NCBI GenBank assembly: GCA_003255065.1
Contig: QAOA01003946.1
Span: forward strand, 248,001 to 312,000
From: Cercis canadensis
Lineage: Eukaryota > Streptophyta > Magnoliopsida > Fabales > Fabaceae
Direction: 5' to 3'
Length of the DNA stretch: 64,000 nucleotides
The notes beneath the pieces are model-generated. The model saw only the letters and a list, made by a program, of their open reading frames with translations. It did not search any database and had not been told where the DNA came from. The translations under genes and the position numbers were made by a program. Position 1 is the first letter of the stretch. Each line of letters starts with the position of its first letter. Positions 35,768 to 48,000 of the stretch are shown piece by piece.

Positions 35768-36027
35768 TAATGGGAGTTTATAATAAAATGAATTTTTAAT
35801 TTTAATATTATGATAAAAATTTTTAAAAAAATTAAATCATTCAAGTGTCATAACAGTTACATAAATAAATTAATACAAAAAATATATCAAAAAATAAATA
35901 ATATCTTATTTTAATTATATTAAATTCAAATTCAATTAAAAATGTGACTTACATTATGTAACTTAATTTTTTAAAATATTTATGATAATATTAAAATTAA
36001 AAATTGATTATACTTTAAACTTTCAAT
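35768..36027. repeat. Foldback MITE between divergent genes
   Basis: The left arm from about 35768 (GGGAGTTTATAAT...AATTTTTAATTTTAATATTA) is matched by the complement of the right arm ending about 36027 (TAATATTAAAATTAAAAATT...ACTTTAAACTTTC). The pairing continues inward through TTTTAAAAAAATTAA and a GTGTCA / TGTGAC motif. There is no ORF. It shares its AAATTAAGTTA..TAATG inner pattern with the MITE at about 14775-15005, so they are probably one family. Confidence 0.65.
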
Positions 36028-36781
36028 AAAAAAAATTTCAGTTTTTATTCTACTATGAATAAAGTAAGATAAAGTCCACTCCTTTTAATAATCGGATATA
36101 TCATATAATATGTAACAGTTCTAGAAACAGTTCTGTTGTTTATAATTTTTTTTCCTTTGATAAACCTTCTAGATAAAAACAGTTGACACGTAATTTCTTG
36201 TAATTTTTTCTTATATAATATATAAACAAACATTTTCCTTTGTTCTGACTTCTCCTTCTGAAAAGAAAGTTTTCTTTGCCGTCCTTTCATATTTGGCTTG
36301 GAGCTTAGCTTGAAAGGGAAACGACAAATGCCAACGATCGTTCATTTTTTTTTTCTTTTTCATTTATTAGAGTTTAAGTTACTCATTAATGGCCCAATAG
36401 TTAACTAGAAGCAACGGCCACTCAGCCCACATCTATATGCAGAAGCCCAAATATTGGCCCTGTCCACAAATGACTGGGTCATGGCGTCGAAAACCGGGGA
36501 AAAAGAAATTTATCAAGCACGTGGTCTATGGAAGATTTCTTTTGTTTTTTCTAAAAAAAAAAAAAAGTGGAGGAATTTTCTTTTTATGGTAAAATAATTT
36601 TTTTTTTTTGGAAAAAATCTTCCAGCCATTGCGATTTGCGAGATGAACAACTGGTGGTGGGAGTGACAGCATACCATATCCACATTCGGCTTAATTTTAT
36701 GGCATTCTTTCTATTTGCGAACTTTAACAAGTGTTTTGATGGACTCTGTTTCTCTCTGCCTTACTGAATTCATAAAACAGT

Positions 36782-39700
36782 ATGGGTTTCGGTTTTAGGC
36801 TCAACCTCAGATGTAGTGTTCCAGTTCAGACTACTCATTCTTTCGCCAATTCACCTATCAAGCTTTCTTCATCTTCTGGTCAGTTTTCTTCATACTCGTT
36901 TTGTTCTTAAGATTTTTAGTTATCTTTTTTTCTCTAGGGGTTTGATTTCTGCTTCCATTTTCTTATGATTAATAATTTTTGTTTGTATGCTCAACAATCC
37001 TTCTGATAAATTTGTAATCGAAGATGTGCTGTAGAATTGCCTAGAACTAAGCTTAAACATGTGCAGCTATTTATGATTATATTACTAATATTGGATACAA
37101 TTTGATACAGCTAGAGGCAGGGAAGCTTCTTTGAACCTCACAAGGTTATCTTTGCTGTCAACTATTTGTGAGGAGGCAGAAACTTCCCAAAAAGATTCTC
37201 GAAGGGCATACACTTGTTCATTATCACCTTTGGAAACCCTGGATAATGATTTCTTAGAAATAGAAGAAATGAAGGTTCACTCACCACAATCATTTATGAC
37301 AAGCCAAATGATATTGCCACTACTGATGCATATTGCTTTGTTATAGTATATTATCTACATAAAATTTTACAAGAGTTGTTGTTTCGCAGATAAACAAAAC
37401 AAAGAGGCCGCTGAGCAGTGTACATAAAATAATTGATAATAGCCTGATGGCATCTGGAAAAGAGATATCTATCGCATCTACAAACTTTCAGCCATTCAGG
37501 GCATCACATTTTCGTTTGTTAATGGAAAACCTTGGTATTTTAGAAGAAACTTTTGCTGATTCAGAAGCAGTAAGGTTGGAAAAGGATATTATATTGCAAC
37601 TCGGAAAGCTTGGAGCTTTAGAGTTATTCAATAACTGTCTGTCAAGGTCTCTTGAAACCTCATCTGCTTTGGATTTTTCTGATGGACATCCTGAGCAAGT
37701 TGGAGAGCATCATACAAACAACAAAGCACAGGACCAGTTGGATAAAGTTGTTGTTCATTCTAGGAGGAAAAAAGAACATAAATCAAGAAGAAAGAGACCA
37801 TTATCTGCCTCTGAAGATTCGTCGTGTCGGTCATTACCTTCAAAAGTTACTTTGGAGAGTCTGTTACATTTTCCAGCTTCATCTATAAAAAGAGTATCAA
37901 ATGGTAAAAATAGAAGAATAATGGTTGCTAGAAAGGAGGCAGAAATGTCAAAAGCAATAAAGGTTAGTTTGTTCTCTATTAAATAGAGTGAGTTTTTGCC
38001 CTGCTTGTAAAGTATTGTAACATTAAAATTCTGTAATACTCTAGGTGCTAGCGGAATTGGAAAGAATTAGAGCAGCAATGGAAGAGGATACCAAGCAAAT
38101 AGCGAGCTTGAGTGCCTGGGCAGAAGTATCTGGAGTTGATGAGAAGGTGCTAAGGCAGCAATTGCGTTATGGTCGGTGTTGTAGGGATGAGCTTATACGG
38201 AGTACTCGCTCCTTAGTTCTATACCTAGCCAGGAAATACCGGGGTATGGGAATAGCATTGGAAGATTTGCTCCAGGTTTGTTTGTTATTTTTATTGTTAG
38301 AGAGGGGTTTCTTAGTTGATCTTCTCCCTGCATGTTCACTTATCATTTATACATTTAAATTATAATAAGAACCTTGGCTTTACCAGATAATACAGATGAT
38401 ATTTTATAAAATCAGCAGTTGGCAACTTGCAAGGAAATCACTGCATATCACTAAAAAATGTGTGATTGAGAGGGGGAAGGAAGGAAGAACACTGGGCAGT
38501 CTGGGTTAGAGACATCAATTCACGCAAAATGAAGATGCATCTATAAATGCCTATATCTTTTGTGTTTGTTGTTTGTGAGTAAGAGGCAAAACTGAAAAGC
38601 TAAGGCATAGGAAAGATCTTAAATAGGTGATTATGCTAAATCTTGGCAACCTTAGGATTTTTAGTGCCAAAACATCACTAGGATTTTAGGCCTCTCGGCC
38701 AGAAATGTCATGTCATGTGTGGTGATTTTGTTTGCTGCTAGCTTTTATGGCTATGGCTTGATATGTTACTGTTACTTATGTTTTACTTTCTTGCTCTTCT
38801 TTGTAAGCTTATGTAAACATCCAAGGATCGCTGTGCTAATATTTGTGATGCTTTGATCAATGCTTTCATGAAGTTGACTAAAAGTACAAAGATAGAATAA
38901 ATGTAACTAAGCACACAGATATGGCATATTAACACGTAAATCTTCTTTTGCTTAGCTTTTCATTGAACTAAGTCCTTTCTTCTCTATATTTCATAGGCAG
39001 GATATGTAGGTGTTCTCCAAGGTGCAGAGCGATTTGACTGTACAAGGGGTTACAGATTCTCAACCTATGTGCAGTACTGGATAAGGAAATCAATGTCAAG
39101 AATGGTGACACGATATGCTCGGGGCATCCTGATTCCTGTATGTTCCTTTTTCATATAGGAGATTGTTTCTTAGTATCAATCTCACGCCAGAAAGACCTTG
39201 AGTTTGATGCTTGTGTTTTTTCCCCTTCATTATTCTTTTTAGTGGTCATTGAACAGGGCAGTAAGTCAGATACAGAAAGCACGAAAAGCCCTGAAAAGTA
39301 CTGCCATGAAATCTCCTGATGATTATGAAATCGCAAAGATGACAGGTCTTTCTTTGGATAAAATCAGATCGGCTAGCAATTGTCTGAGAGTTGTAGGTTC
39401 AATTAATCAGAAGATGGGAGACTGCCTTAGTGTAAAATATATGGTATGACTTTAAGATTCTCCCAGTCTTTCCAACTCTTCTTTGCTGCTCATCCTTTAT
39501 TTGTTTCATGATGTGATCATACTCATACTCCTCTCTTTTTTCTTTTTATCATTGTCTTTACTAAGAAAGAAGCCAAAGGTGCAAAACCCAGTACACTGAT
39601 CGTATAAGAAAGGCCTGTGCTTCACAAAGAAAGAAAAAAACAAAATAAAAGAAAATGCAAACTTGCTGGATTCAATATGTCATTATGTTGATAAATTCCA

Positions 39701-40547
39701 AGATAAGGTCCACGAGCAAAACAAAGCAAATCTGCAATCTTTCTCGTGCTTCTGATCATCATATGTAAACAAGGCTCAGAGTTGAAGGCCGGGGTACAGA
39801 GATAGTTATGTCTAATACCTTGATATTAGATCTGTTTTGTTTCCCCTCAATAAATATGGGCAGTTTGGTGGATAGAGTTGAGTTTATGGTTTGTTTTGCA
39901 TATACCTAGTTTCTGTTGTGTTTAGTGTAATATTTGATCTTGGAAGTTGGAAATACATTCTACAGTTCCCTGAGTTCTATATCTAGACATGGTGGCTGTT
40001 TAAATATTTCAACTTCATCATTTTTATTTCCCAATGTAGACCCGTTTTCCATTCACGTTGTTTCCCCTCCCTTCCCCTCCTCCTCTTTTTGAATTAAATT
40101 CACGGAGGATTTTGCTGAGGATGCATCCTATGTTTATGTGTAGGGAAAGCCTTACCTAAATTAGAGTGGAACTGCTGTTTGTGAATATTGAGATCCTGCA
40201 ATTTCCAGTCTCTGACTGGACATTATTATTATTTTCACCCCCAATGACATTCTCATCTGCTGCAGGAACTTATGCCTGATACATCAGTTGGGTGCCCTGA
40301 AGAAGCTGTCATGAAGCAGCACATGAGAAAAGACATTTATGATCTCCTGAAAGGTTTGAATCCAAGGGAAAGGCAAATATTAACCCTACGCTTTGGTCTT
40401 AATGATCACCAGCCCAGGTCTCTTGAGGACATAGGGAGGGTTTTCCAAGTTAGCAAGGAGTGGGTGAGGAAGATAGAGAAGAAAGCTCTAACAAAGTTAC
40501 GGAATGAAGCAATCGACTCAAATTTAAGTCATTATTTGGATTTGTAG
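36782..40547 (+). CDS. SIG3: Plastid RNA polymerase sigma factor, SIG3/sigC type
   Basis: This factor directs the bacterial-type plastid RNA polymerase (PEP) to chloroplast promoters. Seven exons, 36782-36878, 37111-37274, 37390-37962, 38045-38275, 38997-39137, 39243-39443 and 40266-40547, join to 562 aa. The N-terminal 280 residues are plant-specific and Ser-rich at the start ([20 protein letters not shown]), fitting a plastid transit peptide. Region 2 follows: [35 protein letters not shown] and [13 protein letters not shown]. Region 3 is QIQKARKAL onward, and region 4 contains [15 protein letters not shown] and the helix-turn-helix [20 protein letters not shown]. The sigC identity rests on the N-terminal resemblance. 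The exon 2 donor (AAG|GTTCAC) is weak but is the only one I found that keeps phase. Confidence 0.88.
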
Positions 40548-41942
40548 TTTCCATTGGCTTTTTGGAAGCTTCAATATCATCATTTCAGGTAGATATGCGG
40601 GATTTGTACAGACTCTTGGTCCACAGTGAGACAAATGCTTTGTGTCTCAAAGTAAGTACCAACACAGTTGTCAACCTAGAGACATGTCCTGTGTGATTCC
40701 TGACTGAAAAAGCACTACTAGTTGGTGCCGGTGGAGTATCCCTCCATATCAAAGAAGGTATATTGACTGTATAGAAGAGAGCCCCAACTCTATAATGCCA
40801 GCGTAAATATGTTTCCTTCTCTTACTTTTCTGGACATACCTGTAGGCAAGTTATAATGTTCATATATCCATTTATTGTTCTTGATGTGGCGATGGAAATA
40901 AGTTACATAATGTATTTGCCTCTGTGCAGTAGTTTTTGTTGTTTAGACTAGGGGGGTGGACCTTCCACACTATGTTTCTTCCTACGAAAAATATCCAGAA
41001 TCTTATAAAATCCCTGGGTAGTCTTGTATGTAAACTCAAACTACATGCAGTTGATGATAAATTGATAGTAAACATGTAAATTCATTCACGCATTCCCTCT
41101 TTTGTCTTCATGTTTACTTGATGCAACTTCTCTACGATTAAATTTGGTTCAGTGAAATTCAAACACGTGTTCTAATTTTTATACCTTTTAATATTTTCAG
41201 CGAGCGTCACTAATTCTTAAAGAAAGTGACCTTGTATTAATATTTTCCTGCGAAACAGAGAGTCACTCATACACTAATTCGACGTGAACGAGCGCACCAA
41301 GCTCTATTGTTATAAGAATACGTCAGATCTCAAGCAACCGTCGAAGTTAGTGACGGAAGTAGCTCCCACCCTTCCCCGGTGGGGGCGTGGCTTTACTACT
41401 CTCTCTGGGTGCCTGCGCCGCGCGTGAGTCCACGCCTGAATTTTAATTTTGGCGCAAGGAATATAACCTGGTAATATGTCGTTAAGTCACTTTCATTGTC
41501 GTTTCGTCCGTTTATTATTTTCACTAATTAAAGGAGTGTCTTAAACGCTCTTCAAAGCGGCGTGAGGTGTAGTAAACGTGAAAGATCGAGCAGAGAGAAG
41601 TTCTAACATTTATTTAGACGTGTCCAATCAGAGTGACCCAACTGGAAGAAAGTAAAGAAGAGTGAGAAAGATTGCATAAGAGAAGCAATGAAAACCCTAG
41701 AGAGACCAAGCTCATGTGAACCTTAACGCTTCTAACCATTTCCTTTATCTCTACTGCCAAAATTAATAAAGCTCCCCCTTCTCCACCGTCTTTCTTCTCT
41801 TCCATTTGCTCTTTCTTACTCACACCTCTTTCGCTTTCCCCCGTGTGGCTCTGAGCGATTTCTAGGGTTTTCAGTGGTATTGGTCTTCCGTACTTGCGCA
41901 GATTCACAATTCTGGAGAGGCTTCTTTGCTGTAGTTGCTGCG
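40548..41942. other. Spacer: sigma-factor 3' flank and promoter of the glycine-rich gene
   Basis: No additional gene. The left part is probably 3'UTR. About 41380-41425 is locally GC-rich (GGTGGGGGCGTGGC and GCGCCGCGCG). The right 200 bp are CT-rich like a leader. Confidence 0.4.
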
Positions 41943-42012
41943 ATGGGTCATTGCATTGGATTCTGAATCAATCTTACTTCTAGAATCCGAATCTTGGCTC
42001 CCCAATGTAATG
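41943..42012 (+). promoter_or_regulatory. Upstream AUG cluster including an AUG-stop (ATGTAA)
   Basis: Three ATGs precede the main start at 42030. The first, at 41943, opens a 7-codon frame (MGHCIGF) ending at 41966. The second, at 42005, is directly followed by TAA (ATGTAA), a minimal AUG-stop. The third, at 42010, overlaps the TAA and opens a frame that is out of phase with the main ORF and runs past its start. If the leader is unspliced here, ribosomes must pass all three to reach the main AUG. Confidence 0.55.
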
Positions 42013-42029
42013 ACTTCTGTCACCAGTGA

Positions 42030-45000
42030 ATGGCTCGAGTTCGTTTTCGGCGTCTTCATTTCTTCACAATCTTCTTGCTCACAGTCCTCTTCTCGAGGAA
42101 TAGTGTGTGTGGCAAATCGACGAGCAACGATTCGGACCATGATTTTTCGATAACTGATTTTGATTGGAACCTTTTTCATCAGGATTACTCGCCACCGGCT
42201 CCACCACCACCGCCACCACACCCGCCGTCAGTTTCTTGCATCGATGATCTTGGCGGGATTGGGTCTCTGGACACAACGTGCCAGATAGTGAACCATGTGA
42301 ACCTCACCCGCGACGTGTACATAAAAGGGAAGGGCAATTTTTATATCCTACCTAGGGTGAGGTTTCATTGTCCGAGTCCTGGTTGTTTGATAACCGTCAA
42401 TATTACTGGCGATTTTAGTTTAGGTGATAACTCGTCGATTGTTACTGGAGCTTTTGAGTTGGAGGCATATAATGCGAGCTTACTAAATGGTTCGGTGGTG
42501 AACACGACGGCTATGGCGGGGCCACCTCCTCCACAGACGAGTGGCACCCCTCAAGGGGTGGATGGGGCGGGTGGAGGACATGGCGGGAGGGGTGCGTGCT
42601 GTTTGACGGACCCAACAAAGCTTCCGGAGGACGTTTGGGGAGGAGATGCTTATTCTTGGTCTTCACTGCAGACCCCAGAAAGTTTTGGGAGCCGGGGTGG
42701 GTCGACTAGCAAGGAGTCTGACTATGGTGGGTTGGGTGGTGGCCGGGTGAAGATGACGATTCATAAATTTCTTGAGATGAATGGTAGTGTTTTGGCTGAT
42801 GGGGGCGATGGGGGAATCAAAGGTGGAGGTGGCTCTGGAGGCAGCATCCTTATCAAGGCTTACAGAATGTAATGATCTTAACTTCCAACTTATTTTGGTT
42901 AGATGTAGCATACAGTTATTATTGTCCATATTGATTATTGACGACTGATTGGAAATTTTGTGCTATCTTGCTACTATTGTAGTAAGCAATAGCCCTTTGA
43001 AACAAAAATCTCTCAAATTTTCCACTGGTTGGATATAGTTTGCAATATATCTAGTATAGTTTGCAATATTGATATTGATGCTAGAACCGTATTTTGATTT
43101 TTTGTATAAATATCATGCTTAGCTTAACAATTATTTTAAAGGCTTTTTATCTAAATATTTTAGTCTTATCTTTCAGTTAGATTACTTTGCTAAACCCTCT
43201 TGAAGAAACATGAGGGAGAATGAAGGTTTCTTGTGACGTTAAGGAGATGTTATCAAGGCTTTGAAGTTCATTTTTCTGTTCAATAATGAATCTGAATCTC
43301 AACATGAAAAGGCATGGCGGAAGTAACTAAAATATGGGTTTTCCCATGATTTTCTGATAAAGGAGCAATACAGTCAATTTAAGTGCTGGAATGAATGTAA
43401 CTGAATTTAACTTGAAAAACTGAGTGGGAATTATAATTTTTGATTTATGTTTTATAGCTTCTTTACTACTTCAAATTTCTTGTAGCAGATATGTTCAATT
43501 ATAAAATTTTTAAAATTTTTCTCATCCTGAAATGCAATAGAATATAAACCATTTTGTGGATCTAGGTTTTGTGCTTCTTTATTGATCTGTTTTTCTTGAA
43601 AAGAGCAGGACTGGTAGTGGGAGGATAAGTGCTTGCGGAGGTAATGGTTTTGCTGGTGGTGGTGGTGGAAGAGTTTCAGTTGATGTTTTCAGTAGGCATG
43701 ATGACCCCAAAATATATGTTCATGGTGAGGGTTTTATGTTTTCTTACACTGGTTAGCTCTCTCTATATATACTTAGCAGAATACCTTACCTGCAAATTAA
43801 GAACTTTTATATGCCCTAATAAAGTTTCTTCATTTATAAAAAAAGGAACTCATATATGCTAAATTCCTAATATATAATTGTTATATGTTCCTTTGGGTTA
43901 GGGAGGCAGGGAAGGCTCTCCTTTGCTTTCATGTATACATACATTTCCTAGCTGCATATTCCTTATAGCTTTAGATGCTTCTGTTGGTGATTACTGTTAT
44001 ATACTGGATATGGGCTGGCAGCAGATGATTTTGAAATTGTATTATTATTTTATTATTTTCTCCAACTATATTAGGGCTCCAATCTTATCATCAGTCTTGT
44101 CGACTGTATGATGATTTCTTATTTTAGGTGGCAGGAGCTCTGGCTGTCCTGAAAATGCAGGTGGTGCTGGGACTCTATATGATGCTGTTCCTCGGAGCCT
44201 TATAGTTGACAATTATAACATGTCCACTGATACAGAGACGCTTCTCTTGGAATTTCCTAATCAACCTCTTTGGACTAATGTTTATGTTCGAAATAAGGCT
44301 AGGGCTTTGGTTCCCTTGCTTTGGAGTCGTGTCCAGGTTTGTAAATTCCACAATCCCAGGCTCATTTGCTCTTGATCAGTCCTTTGTTTCCCCTTTTCTT
44401 TTCTTTTTTGCCAGTCTACACATATCTACTTCCTCCTTATGTTGTTCATCCTTCCTTTCTCAAAAACTTCATAATTTCTATATCAATAATATTAAATTTA
44501 TTAGTGTACTCAAAATATACATAACCAGATACCAGAGTTCCTCCTATGAAATGTTATTGGAGGTTAAAGAAAATTGATGCAATTAAATCATCTGATTAAA
44601 CCAGGAACACTGAAAAGGAGAATTTAATCTCGTTTTAGCTTGTCACATCTCTGCAAAATCTGATCGTTCTATCTCATTAAATGTCTTACATAAGGTAGAC
44701 GTGTGGTATTCTATGTTGTGCTCGCCAAAATTTTCTCTAAGTACTGAAGGGACTATCCAGTATCAGCCTTTGATACAATTAAATGGAGGGGCAGAATCCC
44801 CTTGACAGAAATGTTTAAAATTAAAGGAATGAAGTGCCAAATACTGTAACCCATAAGTGTGTGTGGAATATGCCCTTAGAGATGCTTGTGATCTATTTGC
44901 TGATACATTTTTGCTTACATATTGCTTATATTGAACTTGTGTGTTGCTTCTTTATTTTGGGAGAATATTGATGTGATCTTCTTTATATTAGGCCTTTTTA

Positions 45001-48000
45001 TATATATTTTTTTATTTAATTTTAAGAACTCCAGTTTTTCTATAGCTCTTTTGGTGTCAGTATGAATGTGATGTTTATTATAATTGTATGTAATTATCTA
45101 TAGCACTATAGCTTCATTTTGGCTATGTGATGCTTTATTTTCTATATATGGGTAGGCTTTTCTCCCTCTCCATGCTGTGATGTGTGATTTTTTAATTTTT
45201 TTTTTTTTTTTTTATCTTGCTCTGGTTTGGAAAATTATTCCAACTATCTGCTCATTTTGCATGATATAGGTGCAAGGGCAGATTAGTCTCTTGCGGGGTG
45301 GAGTGTTGAGCTTTGGGTTGCAACACTATGCCTCATCGGAGTTTGAGTTATTGGCTGAAGAACTTTTGATGAGTGATTCTGTGATGAAGGTAACTGGAAC
45401 CTCTGTTTCTGTTTATCCTCTTTCTGGTTCCTTGAGTCATTACTCTGTCCTAGTTCTGCATTCTGTTGCATCTCCCAAATGTGATTTAAAACTTAAGACT
45501 CGTTCATTTCCTGATTTTTGTTACATGTTTTGCAAGCAACTATTGAACATAATTTAGAATATCATACATAGGCTAAATTTGATGTCCCTTTCTGCAAAGT
45601 TCTTTCAATGCATGATTCAATTTAATTTATTAATGACTTGCACTCCCTAAATTTGTAATAAAAAAAGGTATATGGAGCCCTACGCATGTCTGTAAAAATG
45701 TTCTTGATGTGGAACTCAAAATTGCTCATTGATGGTGGGGGAGATATAACAGTTGCAACTTCTTCGCTTGAGGCTAGTAATTTGGTCGTGCTCAAGGTAA
45801 TTTCAACTCTTTTGTATGTTACTGCATATGCTGTGTTCTTTTTTACATGTCAAGTTTTATTGACAGGAGTCTTCCGTGATACATTCTAATGCAAACCTGG
45901 GAGTTCATGGACAAGGTCTACTTAATTTGTCAGGCCCAGGGGATTGGATTGAAGCACAGCGTTTGGTTCTATCACTATTTTATTGTATTCATGTGAGCCA
46001 ATGTTCTTTTATTTTACTTCTGATTATGTTTATGTAGTGTGCTTGTTTATATGGTAAAGCATTCTTTGGTCTTATGAATATGAGTTTGCTTATGCCATTT
46101 GTAGGTTGGGCCTGGATCTATCTTGCGCGGTCCATTGGAGAATGCAACAACTGATGATGTGTAAGTTCATATTTGGTCAAATCACCATTGATGGACTTTG
46201 CATTCTATGCTTTAGTTTTTAGTTCTGCTAAATTTTATGTTCTCATGATTTGCAGGACACCGAAACTTTACTGTGACAGCAAAGATTGTCCTAATGAATT
46301 ACTCCATCCTCCTGAAGATTGCAATGTGAACTCATCCTTGTCATTCACTCTTCAGGTGTGTGTGTGTTCTGTGTGTGAGTGTTTTGGAGGGCAGTGAATT
46401 GGTTTATGCTAACATATCTGCAAGCAATTTGAAAGTTCTGTATGTTTGCCTCTCTAGATCTGCCGAGTTGAGGACATCGTTGTTGAAGGCCTTATAAAAG
46501 GTTCTGTTGTTCATTTCCACAGGGCAAGGACCATAACTGTTGAATCTTCTGGAACAATATCTGCATCTGGAATGGGTATGTTTCCTTTTGGCCAAGAGGT
46601 TTTTATTGCTTGTTAACTGGAAAATTATGGCTCATTTCTATAAGACATTCACTATCTTGAAAAATGATTGGCACAGGCTGCACTGGTGGTTTGGGCAGAG
46701 GAAATCTTCTAAGTAATGGTATTGGCAGTGGTGGTGGGCATGGTGGTAAAGGTGGGAATGGATGTTTTAATGATGATTGTGTTAAGGGTGGCATTACATA
46801 TGGAAGTGCTGAACTGCCCTGTGAGCTTGGTAGTGGAAGTGGAAATGACAGCTCGGCTGGTCTGACATCTGGTGGTGGAATCATAGGTAAGCTTATGTTT
46901 ATCCCAGCAATGGGTTCTTTTTGAACAGTGGAAGATTCTGATAGCTAAAAGTTCTCTTAAACTTTCATTTATGTGTTTTATCTTGAGCAGTTGTTGGATC
47001 ATTCGAGCATCCTTTGTCAAGTTTGTCCATTCTGGGTTCTGTAAGAGCTGATGGACAAAGTTTTGAAGGCGCAATCAAAATGGAAAATTTTGCAATATTT
47101 GATGGTTTAAATGGAGGTCCTGGGGGTGGATCTGGTGGTACTATACTTATGTTTATCCATACCTTGGCCATTGGTCAGTCAGCTATTCTTTCTAGCATGG
47201 GGGGATATGGCAGTTCTACTGGGGGTGGAGGTGGAGGTGGTGGAAGAATTCACTTTCATTGGTCTGACATTCCCACTGGAGATGTTTACCAGCCCATTGC
47301 TAGTGTGGAAGGAAGCATCCATACTGGGTATATCTTTAAGCTTTTTCTGCAACTCTACTTATTTTATTTTGATTGAACTTAATGTGACTGGCTAAGCTAA
47401 TAGATCTGATATTGCATCTGATCTTGTGTCTTACACTGTCAATTTGTTGAATAATCTCAGCTATAAGCTTGTAGTCTGCTTATCTTTCTTCATATCAGTA
47501 TGGCCACTAGCTAAGCTATTATTTCCTTTTCCTTTTCACGGGTTTGTCTTTTGCAGCATTTAGAGAAGGCATTTGAATGGAAATCTTTTGAGTGGAGCTA
47601 AATGCTAGTCGTAATTCAATAGGCTTTGTTAGGAAAGTGGATTGATTTCATACATGATTGCTATCTTTTTTCCCAATAATACTTGTTGGAATTTCAAACA
47701 TACTGACCACTAATTGGAAGTTACTTTTGGAAATGGAGCTCAGACTTCACTCAGGTTTGGAATTAAGGAAATGTTATAATGTTGGAAATTAACGAGGAGA
47801 GTGTATGACATGCACTCGTTGGTAGATAACTTGAAAGTTGTAGAATTCTTGTATTGTTGATGCACTGCTTGATGGTCTATTTGTTACATATGGAAATAGC
47901 TTTAGTTGCAATTGATGTTATGTTCCTTTGGATTGGTTCTTTTATCCTTTTCCTTTGCATTGGTGTCTTGACTTTTGGCTTGTATATTCTAATTATATTT

